IMG/VR virus record: IMGVR_UViG_3300034374_011021 | Span: 1 to 64,000 of that record | DNA: 64,000 bases | DNA from: a virus | Strand: one strand, 5' to 3' | In this document: in pieces, positions 25,228 to 33,166 of the stretch | How positions within the stretch are numbered: position 1 is the first letter of the stretch | How the letters are laid out: every line of letters starts with the position of its first letter | Translations under genes and position numbers: made by a program | Notes under the pieces: generated by a model | Database searches by the model: none | Seen by the model: the letters and a program-made list of their open reading frames with translations, nothing else | Told to the model about the DNA's origin: nothing

Positions 25228-25662
25228 TTACTTAATTTTTAATGTTTTTGGTTTTGCTTCTTCAGCAAATGGAATAGAAATTTTTAATAAGCCATTATTC
25301 ATCTCAGCCTCAGCTTTTGACAAATCAAACTTGTTTACGATTTTATAACCTAAATTAAAGGACCTACGAGCAATACCTTTTTTGATATAGTTGCAATCAT
25401 TAACATCACAACATTTATCTTCTTCTTTTTTGTCGTAAGCAATTTTTAAGACATCACCTTCTAAACTTAGGTCAATATCTTCTTTAGTTAGACCAGTACA
25501 AGCAACTTCAAAATGAAGTCCATTCTTGTTTTCATAAATGTCTACCGGATGGGGAAATTTAGCCTCAATGGCTGGTTGGAAGTTTAATTCTGATTTGAAG
25601 AAATCCTTAAATAGGATGTCAAACGGTGTAATTGAATTTTCAAAAATTTTTAAATGTGTCAT
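25228..25662 (-). CDS. Small heat-shock protein HSP20
   Basis: 144 residues with an alpha-crystallin domain: VDIYENKNGLHFEVACTGL, then KEDIDLSLEGDVLKIAY, and near the end NNGLLKISIPFAEE with the usual end motif (G-L-L-x-I). A Cys-rich insertion (DKCCDVNDCNYI) lies in the loop before beta 6, which is unusual. An AGGAG sequence lies 9-13 bases before the ATG, one of the few clear Shine-Dalgarno-like sites here. It would hold unfolded proteins for GroEL. Confidence 0.9.
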   Translation of the reverse strand: MTHLKIFENSITPFDILFKDFFKSELNFQPAIEAKFPHPVDIYENKNGLHFEVACTGLTKEDIDLSLEGDVLKIAYDKKEEDKCCDVNDCNYIKKGIARRSFNLGYKIVNKFDLSKAEAEMNNGLLKISIPFAEEAKPKTLKIK

Positions 25663-25694
25663 AATTTTAATCTCCTAAGATGATTTTAGTGTTC

Positions 25695-25708
25695 CCTAAG
25701 GTTTCACT
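25695..25708. repeat. 14-bp inverted repeat, upstream arm
   Basis: CCTAAGGTTTCACT on the plus strand, pairing perfectly with 25205-25218. It lies in the leader of the HSP20 mRNA, just after a TATATTTATAA promoter-like box near 25715-25725. Confidence 0.7.
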
Positions 25709-25727
25709 TTGTTATAAATATACATAA

Positions 25728-26468
25728 TTAGATTTCCTTTGCAACAATATAATACTCACTTTTAACTTTATCATTATCAAATGAAAGTTTCATAATTCCA
25801 TCTAAATTGATTTCCATAGTTCCTGTTGGAACATCTTTATTACAATACATAATTTCTTTAATTAAATTAGAATTATAATTGACTTTAAAATCAACAGGTA
25901 AATTATTAGTTGTAATGTCTGGTATGTAAAATGATACTTTATTTGAGTATTCAATATTACCTCCAAATTCCATTTCTAACTGTAAATCACCATCATCGTT
26001 AGTAAACGGCTTAAATACAACTGTATCAGTATCTGCGAGTGCTGATTTTGCTCGTACTATAGCGCTTATACTTTCGTTATCTAACAAAGCTTCAATATTG
26101 TATTTACCATCACCAACATATTCTCCTGCTTTAGGAATAATCATAGTATCAGCTAAAGCATAATTTAGAGTAAATTGATTGTCTGCTATAATAAGTTTAG
26201 TAATTAGTTTATGTTGTTTTTGATACTCTAAAGTTAAATAACCATTTGTAATAGCAAGTAACTTATTTAATTGAGTAGTATTACTAATACCAATGTCTGA
26301 ATCTTCTAAATTAAAATCATCACAAGTTACAACTCCAATCATTGTTTTATCAGGAGCAGTAAACTTAATAGTTAATTTGTTATTTTTAATTTCCCATTTA
26401 ACGGCTTCAATCATACCATTTAGGTAGTATTTTGAGATGATTGATACTAAGTCTAATTTTTCTATCAC
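25728..26468 (-). CDS. DNA polymerase sliding clamp, gp45-like
   Basis: A 246-residue protein in the size range of T4 gp45 (228). MIEKLDLVSIISKYYLNGMIEAVKWEI opens the first clamp domain and VVTCDDFNLEDSDIGISNTT matches the V...D.......IGI pattern of T4-type clamps. Residues LPVDFKVNYNSNLIKEIM resemble the last domain. Presence of the gp44/gp62 genes supports it. It ties the family B polymerase to DNA. A terminator lies just upstream. Confidence 0.8.
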   Translation of the reverse strand: MIEKLDLVSIISKYYLNGMIEAVKWEIKNNKLTIKFTAPDKTMIGVVTCDDFNLEDSDIGISNTTQLNKLLAITNGYLTLEYQKQHKLITKLIIADNQFTLNYALADTMIIPKAGEYVGDGKYNIEALLDNESISAIVRAKSALADTDTVVFKPFTNDDGDLQLEMEFGGNIEYSNKVSFYIPDITTNNLPVDFKVNYNSNLIKEIMYCNKDVPTGTMEINLDGIMKLSFDNDKVKSEYYIVAKEI

Positions 26469-26481
26469 ATTATTAACATAA

Positions 26482-26507
26482 TAAAAAAAGCTTGGTTTCC
26501 CAAGCTT
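26482..26507 (-). terminator. Rho-independent terminator after the lectin-like gene
   Basis: On the minus strand a perfect 8-bp stem AAGCTTGG/CCAAGCTT with a 4-base loop is followed by TTTTTTATT. It lies between the virion-type gene (stop 26533) and the sliding clamp. Confidence 0.85.
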
Positions 26508-26532
26508 AATTTAAAAATATAAAAATTAATTT

Positions 26533-27516
26533 TTAAGACAATTTACCAATATAACCAGTTACAGTTGTTATAATATTCGTTATTTCATAGTCACTTAAAG
26601 AACTACCCCAAAAATCTGCTTTAAATTCTACACTACTAGGAGCATAATATTCAGTACCAGAAACTGATCGTTGCATAATTCTCATAGGATCATCACTTAT
26701 ATTTCCACCTGATTTGGAGGTTACAAATGCTTTAAAACCTTGCCATACTTTGAATAATGATGAGTTAAAGGTTACAGCTCTAAAAGAGGTAAAATTATTT
26801 TGTTGAGTTGAATCTGATAATCCGTTTAGTTGGCTATAATTTGTAAAATTACTTAATTGATATGATATAAAATTATAAGTACCACTTCCTCCTTGCCCAT
26901 GATATCCTATATTACCTGTAGCATTTCCACCTCGATGAGAATTTGTGAAAACACCATGGGAAGCATTATTAGCTGTGAAATTTGATCCTGAAGTTGCTGC
27001 CCATTCTGAATCTAGATATTGGTCTGTTCCATTGCCTGTAAATCCAATATTGGAAGTAAATGTTGGGCTATTAGTAGGAATTAATTTAAAGGTTGATGGA
27101 GCTTTCCAGTTTAATGTAGCAAAATCCTCATCTCCATCAGTAGCAAATACATAAAATAAATCTAATTTATTCCAGATACCAAATTGTTTTAACTGCTGAA
27201 CCATATAATTTTGGTCAAATTGTTGAGCATCTGTAGGGAGTGTATAACCTTGAGTGTTAGCGTAATTTAATAAAGCTTGATAATCTGGATCAAAATTTGA
27301 AGGTGGAGAGTATGAAGGAGTAGCAGGTGCTGGGAGTCCTCCATCTGCTGCTTCATTTACACCTCTAGCTTCTGGGTTAGCATAGGAACTTGGAGTACGA
27401 GGAGCAGTTAATGTACTTGATTGATAACCCTGGATTAATCCTTTTGAAGGATCTCCAGATTGGTATTTTTTAGGTTTGAAAGGTGTAAATAAACTTTCTT
27501 GATCTACGAGGGCCAT
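26533..27516 (-). CDS. Virion protein with lectin/LamG-like domain
   Basis: Residues 1-90 are Pro/Ser-rich linker-like (TPSYSPPSNFDP). From about 115 the sequence is beta-rich with GFTGNGTDQYLDSEW and SHGVFTNSHRGGN, the look of concanavalin-like domains found in phage fibres and decoration proteins, where they bind glycans. It has a second-class start motif 5 bases before the ATG and a terminator after it, so it is a separate transcription unit inside replication genes. Glycan binding is inference. Confidence 0.6.
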   Translation of the reverse strand: MALVDQESLFTPFKPKKYQSGDPSKGLIQGYQSSTLTAPRTPSSYANPEARGVNEAADGGLPAPATPSYSPPSNFDPDYQALLNYANTQGYTLPTDAQQFDQNYMVQQLKQFGIWNKLDLFYVFATDGDEDFATLNWKAPSTFKLIPTNSPTFTSNIGFTGNGTDQYLDSEWAATSGSNFTANNASHGVFTNSHRGGNATGNIGYHGQGGSGTYNFISYQLSNFTNYSQLNGLSDSTQQNNFTSFRAVTFNSSLFKVWQGFKAFVTSKSGGNISDDPMRIMQRSVSGTEYYAPSSVEFKADFWGSSLSDYEITNIITTVTGYIGKLS

Positions 27517-27521
27517 ATCAT

Positions 27522-27533
27522 GAATAAATATGG
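27522..27533 (-). promoter_or_regulatory. Second-class start motif, variant
   Basis: The minus strand reads CCATATTTATTC, then 5 bases, then ATG at 27516. A weaker form of TAATATTTATAA; its location before a virion-type gene agrees with the class. Confidence 0.4.
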
Positions 27534-27541
27534 TTAAAAAA

Positions 27542-30148
27542 CTAGAAACTAAAGAATTTATTGATATTTTGATTAAGTACTACTGCACCCCATCCTAAAT
27601 CTGAATATAAGGATTCTAGTTTATTTTTTAATACAGAATCAAATAACCCATCTCTGTCTATATATTTTTCAATTAATTCCATAATTTCAGGAGGATCATT
27701 AAAACCATTAAATCCGATAACATCAACTCGGTAAGGGTTAGCTTTCAAATAAGCAATATACATTTTATCACCAATTTGAAACGTTGGGTATTTTTTATCT
27801 AATTTTTTAAATCTTAAAATGTCATTATATATAATAGCTGCTTTAGTATTGATAGGACATTTTAAACCTAACTTAGAAAATATTTCCCCAGAACGAGGAG
27901 GAGCAGCTAAATATTCACTCATTTTCTTTAAACCAGTAGGTTTAAGAATTTTCCTCCAATCAATAGTTCTTAATTCAGTTCTAAAGTCTAATATTTGTTT
28001 ATCAATATCAACTTTAGGTTTACCAAACATAATTTCATTAATAAGATGTTCTCCAAACTTCCTAAACAAAGGTGGAAAGTTTGATTTCATCAAATCTAAT
28101 CCTTTAACATCTAGCTCATCTGTTGGTACACCTTCTTTATTAACAATATGTTGGGCGTATCTCCTCTTACCTGCAAAATAACCTCTATCAAGTACAACTT
28201 CTTGTTTCAACTCAAAATAATGAGGTTCGTCAGGATATTTAACATTAAACAATTCTTGAACTAGAACATGTAGGTTTTCATTTGCTACTCTTTGAACCTC
28301 AGTAGCTACTTGTAGTACTTCTTTTACAATTGTTTCTCTATCAGCACCTTCTAACTCTGGTTTACGTTGTAGAATTAGATCTTTTACTTGAATAAAAAGT
28401 GAGTCAGTATCTGAAGTAACAATATAGTCTTTATCTTCTGTACCTAGTTGTTCATTCATCCATTTATTAACAAACTTAATACTTTCTTGAGTCAAACGCT
28501 GACCTGTTAAAGTAATTGCTTTACTAATAAATTTATTACCATCAGTGTATCTCCAACCATTAATAGCAAATACACCATAAACATCATTCAGCTTAATTTT
28601 ATAAGCATGTTGTCGTTTATTATAAAATTCTCCCATAACAGGGTCATTATCTTCCTTATATGCTTTTTTCATGAGTTTTTTATACTCTTGTCTTTTAGCA
28701 AACCAGTCAGTTAAAATTTCACAAACAACACTTGATTTATCTTTTCTGAATATTACTCCTGGTGCTGAAATAATTAAATCATTTTCTTCAATAATAGAAA
28801 TTAAATCAGCTACAGTAATTTCAGAGGTGGATATTGACCTGTCTTTTTTAATTTTTTCAATTCTAAGTACTTGGTCTTGATTCATTTCTTTGAGTTCTCT
28901 CAAAGACCATTGATTATCAAATTTTCCTCTATTAACAACACGTCCAACCAAAGTTTCAATACCCATGTTTAAAGAACGTATAATGGAGGGATACAATGAA
29001 GTAAAGTCCAAATCAATAACCCATTCATACAAACCAGGTACAGGATCTTTTAAATAACCACCAGCATATTCTTCCTCTATTGTTCTTAGTAAAGGATTAT
29101 AAGTAGTAGGTTTATTAGGTGAAACTATACCTTTTCGTTTCAAATAAGTTAAAATAGCACCTTCATTTAGCATAGTTGAAAAATAAATGTTTTCATATTC
29201 AACATGACATAAATGACAAATGGTGACTGTTAACTCAATAAATTTAAGTTTATTCTCTAGTTCAACAATAATCTCTACATCTCGTAAGTTGTATTCAATA
29301 AACTTCTGAATGTCTTCTTTAAATAATTTATCAAGTGAACCTTCATACTCAATCTTTTCTAGTTTAGCATATTTTTTACCTATGTCACCTAAACGATAAG
29401 ATGGTTCCTGTTTCATAATATACTTTTTAAATAAAAGCATATAGTCTAGGTGATTAATACCTCCTAAATTAACAGGTTGGTCAGGAAATTGAGGTGTAAT
29501 TTTTACTTTACCAATAGGAGATAATGTTTGGGCGACTGATTCTCCTAGTACTTTAGAAATTCTATGATAAAGATAAGGTATATCAAAGAAACCACTATTC
29601 CAACCTGTAATAATAGTTGGGTCTAATTCATACCATTTATCTAGAAAACCATGTAATAATTCTTTTTCACTACCAAATGGAATAACTTCTTTATCTTTTT
29701 CAGTTATGCTTTTAAGTGTTTGGCTTTCATCTAAAAGTAAACAATAGTACTTTTTAGAGTTAGCATCATATAAAGCAACAGCTGTTATTTTACCTTTTGG
29801 ATCACTGATATTTTCAGGTGTTAATGCTCCCGCTACCTCACACTCAATATCTAAATAAACTGTGTTATGATATTTAGGAGTTTCATCTGATTCATAATAA
29901 TGGTCTACTAAAAAACGAGTGATTTTATCTACATCCTTTTCAAAATATTTAGGATCTTTCCAATCATGCATCTTTCTAGTAGGTGAAACTCTAGTACCTT
30001 CTAATGTTTCATATTCACCATCTGGGTCCGGTTGATAGAAAGTAGGCCAATATTGAAGTGTTTTAAAGTTTTTACTTCTATCATCTCTCAGATAATATTG
30101 TCTTTCTTCTTTATCGTAGTATAAAGCCTGATACATTAGCGTTAACAT
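27542..30148 (-). CDS. Family B DNA polymerase, gp43-like
   Basis: Proofreading motifs: YLDIECEVAG (Exo I), TGWNSGFFDIPYL (Exo II), YNLRDVEIIVEL (Exo III). Polymerase motifs: DLDFTSLYPSIIRSL (A), KLNDVYGVFAINGW (B), VTSDTDSLFIQV (C), plus AGKRRYAQHI. All catalytic Asp residues are intact. The start is put at 30148 (MLTLMYQ); the longer frame to 30172 would run through a terminator hairpin, and 30136 is an alternative. It works with the gp44/62 and gp45-like proteins encoded downstream. Confidence 0.95.
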   Translation of the reverse strand: MLTLMYQALYYDKEERQYYLRDDRSKNFKTLQYWPTFYQPDPDGEYETLEGTRVSPTRKMHDWKDPKYFEKDVDKITRFLVDHYYESDETPKYHNTVYLDIECEVAGALTPENISDPKGKITAVALYDANSKKYYCLLLDESQTLKSITEKDKEVIPFGSEKELLHGFLDKWYELDPTIITGWNSGFFDIPYLYHRISKVLGESVAQTLSPIGKVKITPQFPDQPVNLGGINHLDYMLLFKKYIMKQEPSYRLGDIGKKYAKLEKIEYEGSLDKLFKEDIQKFIEYNLRDVEIIVELENKLKFIELTVTICHLCHVEYENIYFSTMLNEGAILTYLKRKGIVSPNKPTTYNPLLRTIEEEYAGGYLKDPVPGLYEWVIDLDFTSLYPSIIRSLNMGIETLVGRVVNRGKFDNQWSLRELKEMNQDQVLRIEKIKKDRSISTSEITVADLISIIEENDLIISAPGVIFRKDKSSVVCEILTDWFAKRQEYKKLMKKAYKEDNDPVMGEFYNKRQHAYKIKLNDVYGVFAINGWRYTDGNKFISKAITLTGQRLTQESIKFVNKWMNEQLGTEDKDYIVTSDTDSLFIQVKDLILQRKPELEGADRETIVKEVLQVATEVQRVANENLHVLVQELFNVKYPDEPHYFELKQEVVLDRGYFAGKRRYAQHIVNKEGVPTDELDVKGLDLMKSNFPPLFRKFGEHLINEIMFGKPKVDIDKQILDFRTELRTIDWRKILKPTGLKKMSEYLAAPPRSGEIFSKLGLKCPINTKAAIIYNDILRFKKLDKKYPTFQIGDKMYIAYLKANPYRVDVIGFNGFNDPPEIMELIEKYIDRDGLFDSVLKNKLESLYSDLGWGAVVLNQNINKFFSF

Positions 30149-30151
30149 AAC

Positions 30152-30176
30152 AAAAAAGGCTTGGTTGCCCAAGCCT
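30152..30176 (-). terminator. Rho-independent terminator after the secreted-protein gene
   Basis: Minus-strand stem AGGCTTGG/CCAAGCCT with a TTGC-complement loop, followed by a T-run of six. Same GCTTGG-type stem as the terminators at 26482 and 59722. Confidence 0.85.
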
Positions 30177-30199
30177 AATTTATTTGTAGTTAAAAATAA

Positions 30200-30664
30200 T
30201 TACTTACCTAATTTATAAAAAGATACATTGTATCCAGTACGTGCATCACCTCTAAAAGTAATTTGAGCATCTACACTCTGTCCACCAGCATCACGCTTTA
30301 AAACATTTAACATTACATCAGCCATAAAGAAACAAGCTTTAAATTCTGGTTTCTCTAAGAACTTGATATCCACTTGAGAAAATCCTCTTGGTGGACGACA
30401 AGGTGCTTGAACTGCTACTGGTCCTACAGGTCCAATTGTTCCTGGAGTTAAAGCTGTTGCTGGACCATTTAATGGAGCTGGTGCTATTGCTCCTGTTGCT
30501 ACAGACATTTGAGATGTCATATCAACTTGAACGTTTTTAAGAGTTACTTTACGTCCGTTAAAACGTACTGCATTGTCTGCAAATACTGCACCTGGGATTG
30601 CCATTTGAGCTACACTTGATCCAATCATTCCGATTGCTAACAAGCTAAATAATAATTTTTTCAT
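30200..30664 (-). CDS. Small secreted protein with signal peptide
   Basis: MKKLLFSLLAIGMIGSSVAQ is a clean signal peptide, with cleavage likely after SVAQ. The mature part (about 134 residues) has a Pro/Ala/Gly-rich linker (PAPLNGPATALTPGTIGPVG) and a beta-rich end with two Cys (APCRPP and KACFF) that could form a disulphide in the periplasm. It has its own near-perfect promoter and terminator, so it is a strong monocistronic unit. Roles such as blocking superinfection or remodelling the envelope are possible; none is proved. Confidence 0.7.
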   Translation of the reverse strand: MKKLLFSLLAIGMIGSSVAQMAIPGAVFADNAVRFNGRKVTLKNVQVDMTSQMSVATGAIAPAPLNGPATALTPGTIGPVGPVAVQAPCRPPRGFSQVDIKFLEKPEFKACFFMADVMLNVLKRDAGGQSVDAQITFRGDARTGYNVSFYKLGK

Positions 30665-30698
30665 CTTTTGTTTAATTAATTGATTGATTTGATGGTAA

Positions 30699-30730
30699 TA
30701 AATATAATAAAAATATATACAAGGGCCAAA
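30699..30730 (-). promoter_or_regulatory. Bacteroidota-type promoter for the secreted protein
   Basis: TTTG at 30730-30727, 20 bases, TATATTTA at 30706-30699 on the minus strand. The leader before the ATG at 30664 is about 30 bases. It lies right after the hairpin repeats at 30732-30805. Confidence 0.85.
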
Positions 30731-30731
30731 C

Positions 30732-30805
30732 TTTGGGGAACCAATTTTTTAAAGATTCCCCAAAATGGGGAACATAATATTATTTATGTACCCAAAATGG
30801 GGAAC
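30732..30805. repeat. Cluster of GTTCCCC palindromic repeats
   Basis: Minus strand carries three copies of GTTCCCCA: at 30741-30734, within the palindrome at 30772-30756 (TTCCCC-ATTTT-GGGGAA) and at 30805-30798. TTTGGGGAA (30732-30740) can also pair with 30756-30764. Between the copies is an ACATAA/TTATGT inverted repeat (30772-30789). A terminator of the zinc-ribbon gene, an operator for the adjacent promoter, or both. Confidence 0.6.
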
Positions 30806-30835
30806 TTATATAGATTAAGTCTAAAATATAGGGAC

Positions 30836-31012
30836 TTATTTTTTTCTTTTTTTTCTTCGAATTTGATCTTTTTCTAATAAAGAAACATACCTATCTATAG
30901 CTTCACCATCTAAACAGTATTTGCATTTTTCAGTACGTCCATCTTTATTAAGAACATTTCTATAAAATTCATGAAGTGGTTTTTCTGTATTACAACTAAT
31001 ACAAAACTTCAT
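30836..31012 (-). CDS. Small zinc-ribbon protein, 58 residues
   Basis: Open frame from an ATG at 31012 to a TAA at 30836-30838. The product begins MKFCISCNTEKPLHEFY and has CKYC 23 residues on, so CxxC...CxxC, as in small phage zinc ribbons related to HNH recognition domains. It ends in a Lys/Arg cluster (IRRKKRKK) suited to nucleic-acid binding. Its ATG overlaps the dCTP deaminase stop by one base. Confidence 0.65.
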   Translation of the reverse strand: MKFCISCNTEKPLHEFYRNVLNKDGRTEKCKYCLDGEAIDRYVSLLEKDQIRRKKRKK

Positions 31013-31509
31013 TATTTTTTATAAGCTGTATTAAGACCTTGCCACTGTCCATTATACTGCTCACCTACTTCTTCAACACGCCAAAAAGCAATTTGAGCAA
31101 CTCGAGCATTTTTTTCAATGATAATAATGCTGTTTACTATCATTGTTGTATTCATTTGTTCGCAATGAAAACCTGGGTCCCACCAAGGTGATTCAATAAT
31201 TGTTCCTGTACGATATAAGGAAGAACGGTGAGTAATTTTAGCAGCACAATCAGCTGGTACTTTAATTCCTTCATTAAAAGTAACTGAGTAAATACCTTTT
31301 TCTAGGCGCCAACATTCTTTACCATCAATACTCCAAGTAGGCATTTCTACATAACCTGTAGGATCAATATGAGTTTTATCTGTGTAAACAGAAGAACCTA
31401 CATCAATACGTTCAATTTTTGCTGCTGATAAGTCAATACCAATTTGAGCTCGTTTTGAAAAATCTGACTCAATGATATAATTTGAAATTTGATTTGAATT
31501 TAATAACAT
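31012..31509 (-). CDS. dCTP deaminase/dUTPase superfamily protein
   Basis: QIGIDLSAAKIERI opens the double-psi-like barrel, and AKITHRSSLYRTG is the R-S-S motif that contacts the nucleotide phosphates. WDPGFHCE replaces the usual D-x-G-Y-x-G motif and NARVAQIAFWRVEE fits the C-terminal strand. It would produce or clean up dUMP precursors, supplying thymidylate and keeping uracil out of DNA. Which of the two activities it has cannot be told by eye. Confidence 0.8.
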   Translation of the reverse strand: MLLNSNQISNYIIESDFSKRAQIGIDLSAAKIERIDVGSSVYTDKTHIDPTGYVEMPTWSIDGKECWRLEKGIYSVTFNEGIKVPADCAAKITHRSSLYRTGTIIESPWWDPGFHCEQMNTTMIVNSIIIIEKNARVAQIAFWRVEEVGEQYNGQWQGLNTAYKK

Positions 31510-31510
31510 A

Positions 31511-31681
31511 TTATTTTAATTTATTTAAAACTTTATCCCAAAACAAGTCTAGTTTGTCTTTTCTTGCTTTACAACCACAATCATCATAGCCCATTTTTTT
31601 AGCTATGAATAAAGCAATTCGATGGCCTTGTCCAAAGGTAATTATTTTAATTAACAATTCAACAAAACCACCTAGTTTCAT
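31511..31681 (-). CDS. Hypothetical 56-residue protein with CGC motif
   Basis: Frame from an ATG at 31681 to a TAA at 31511-31513. The product MKLGGFVELLIKIITFGQGHRIA...DDCGCKARKDKLD has a conserved-looking C-G-C-x-x-R-K. Such a motif occurs in small phage proteins of unknown role. One-base overlap with folE supports expression. Confidence 0.6.
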   Translation of the reverse strand: MKLGGFVELLIKIITFGQGHRIALFIAKKMGYDDCGCKARKDKLDLFWDKVLNKLK

Positions 31682-32370
31682 TAGATTTGATGACCTCCGT
31701 TATTGATTTTCAAGCTGTCAAAGAATTCCTTACGTGCTTGGTTTTCATTATTTAAGAACACACCTGATGCTTTAGTAGTTACCATTGAAGCTCCTTGATG
31801 TTTAACACCTCTACATGAAACACAATTGTGAGTAGCAACTATAGTAACAATAACACCTTTATTGTTTTCACAAATTTTATCTACAGCTTGATGAATAGCT
31901 GAAGTAAGTTGTTCTTGAATAGCTCCACGACGGCCAAAATGTTCCACAATACGATTCAATTTAGACAACCCAATTACTGAACCGTTTTCACCTACTACAT
32001 AACCAATATGAACTACTCCTCCAATTGTTTGGTGGTGATGTGAACACATTGAGGTAAGAGGAATGTTTCGTTCAATTACAATACCATCATAGCCATCACT
32101 TGGAAATGAGGTAATGTCTGTAGGAGCATCATAACGACCTTTCCACAAATCAAAAACATATGCTTTAGCTACACGACGAGGTGTATCTGAGCTATTGGGA
32201 TCATTTCTCCAATCACATCCTAAAGCATCTAAAAACTTACCATATGCTTCAGCTGCTTCATCTACCATTGACCATTTTTCTTTTTCAGTTAATGGAAAAC
32301 CAGGAGCTATACCATTAGCATAACCTGTTTTTACTACTTCTAAATCTAGTTTAAATGTCTTATTATTCAT
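31681..32370 (-). CDS. folE: GTP cyclohydrolase I (FolE)
   Basis: Makes dihydroneopterin triphosphate from GTP, the first step to preQ0. Zinc ligands are present in MCSHHHQTI and HNCVSCRGVKHQG, with IGLSKLNRIVEHFGRR in the core. 229 residues is normal. It starts a separate transcript (promoter 32381-32412), the next gene after hpt. With queC, queD, queE and dpdA nearby, the product is more likely meant for DNA modification than folate. Confidence 0.93.
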   Translation of the reverse strand: MNNKTFKLDLEVVKTGYANGIAPGFPLTEKEKWSMVDEAAEAYGKFLDALGCDWRNDPNSSDTPRRVAKAYVFDLWKGRYDAPTDITSFPSDGYDGIVIERNIPLTSMCSHHHQTIGGVVHIGYVVGENGSVIGLSKLNRIVEHFGRRGAIQEQLTSAIHQAVDKICENNKGVIVTIVATHNCVSCRGVKHQGASMVTTKASGVFLNNENQARKEFFDSLKINNGGHQI

Positions 32371-32380
32371 AACTTATACT

Positions 32381-32412
32381 TTAATATAATAACTAATTTT
32401 AAAAGAACCAAA
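32381..32412 (-). promoter_or_regulatory. Bacteroidota-type promoter for folE
   Basis: TTTG at 32412-32409, 20 bases, TATATTAA at 32388-32381 on the minus strand; ATG at 32370 in the AAGTTATG context. Confidence 0.75.
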
Positions 32413-32417
32413 TTAAA

Positions 32418-32918
32418 TTAATCATCACTCATTAATCCAGTAATGTATTTTTGATTGCGTTTTAAATCACCTACTCCATCTAAACCATAACCTACTAAAA
32501 AGTATTCATTTTCTAAATTAAACCCATAAATTAAATCATCATTTTCAGCAGTGTGTCTTTTAAACAATGTTACTGGAGTGATTGATTTTGGATTACCATA
32601 ACTAACATGTTTAACTAGGCGGTTCATAGTATTACCTGAATCATAAATGTCGTCAATAATGTAAACATCTTTTCCAGTAATATCCATTTCGATTTGTTTT
32701 GTGATATAGATTTCGCCCTGTGTAGTATCATTGTAGGATTTCGCACGTATAAAGTCTATATAGCAGTCATCCATATGTTTCACTAAATCTGTGAAAAACA
32801 TAAAAGCGCCGTTTAAAACACAAATAAGTACAGGAGGTTGTTCGTGATATCTTTTTTTAATCATGTAGGCAATTTCACCTACTTTGTTTTTAATTTCTGT
32901 TTCGTTAAAGAGAACCAT
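32418..32918 (-). CDS. hpt: Hypoxanthine/guanine phosphoribosyltransferase
   Basis: 166 residues. VYIIDDIYDSGNTMNRL is the PRPP-binding motif, VLICVLNGAFMFFTDL the N-terminal loop, and EYFLVGYGLD the base-binding region of HGPRTs. It turns guanine or hypoxanthine plus PRPP into the monophosphate. In this setting it could rescue guanine released by the DpdA-like base exchange. It overlaps the thioredoxin-like gene by 14 bases. Confidence 0.9.
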   Translation of the reverse strand: MVLFNETEIKNKVGEIAYMIKKRYHEQPPVLICVLNGAFMFFTDLVKHMDDCYIDFIRAKSYNDTTQGEIYITKQIEMDITGKDVYIIDDIYDSGNTMNRLVKHVSYGNPKSITPVTLFKRHTAENDDLIYGFNLENEYFLVGYGLDGVGDLKRNQKYITGLMSDD

Positions 32919-33162
32919 TTGATGCTTTTGTTAAAAAATCTTCTATTGCTTTTGGACTTTCAAATTTCCAAGTATTACCTTCATGTTCCATAACTAAGGT
33001 TGGATACCAATCAATCTTATAACTTTCCATTAAAAGATCATTTTCATCTCCATTTATCATCTCTATGTTTAATTCTTCTTTAAACTGAGAGATAAAAGGT
33101 TTTAACTGTTTACAAGCATCACATCCTGTACTGTAAAAATACTTAAATTTTAAACTCATCAT
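32905..33162 (-). CDS. Thioredoxin/glutaredoxin-like protein (CDAC)
   Basis: 85 residues with FYSTGCDACKQLKPF, a CxxC active site at the start of the first helix, and YPTLVM with the cis-Pro. It could reduce ribonucleotide reductase or other phage enzymes. It is preceded after 4 bases by a second-class start motif, so may have its own promoter within the queE end. Confidence 0.75.
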   Translation of the reverse strand: MMSLKFKYFYSTGCDACKQLKPFISQFKEELNIEMINGDENDLLMESYKIDWYPTLVMEHEGNTWKFESPKAIEDFLTKASNGSL

Positions 33163-33166
33163 ATTA

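Noticed and set aside
27819-28181. 120-codon plus-strand frame within the DNA polymerase gene
   Set aside because: It lies wholly inside a gene with intact motifs on the minus strand and has no start signal. The same holds for the other plus-strand frames, such as 57005-57415, 57788-58138, 41524-41847 and 7694-7948.
30732-30805. CRISPR-like array at the GTTCCCC repeats
   Set aside because: Three short, uneven copies with irregular spacing and no spacer-like unique blocks; no cas genes. The Cas4-like nuclease at 19121 is a stand-alone phage type.
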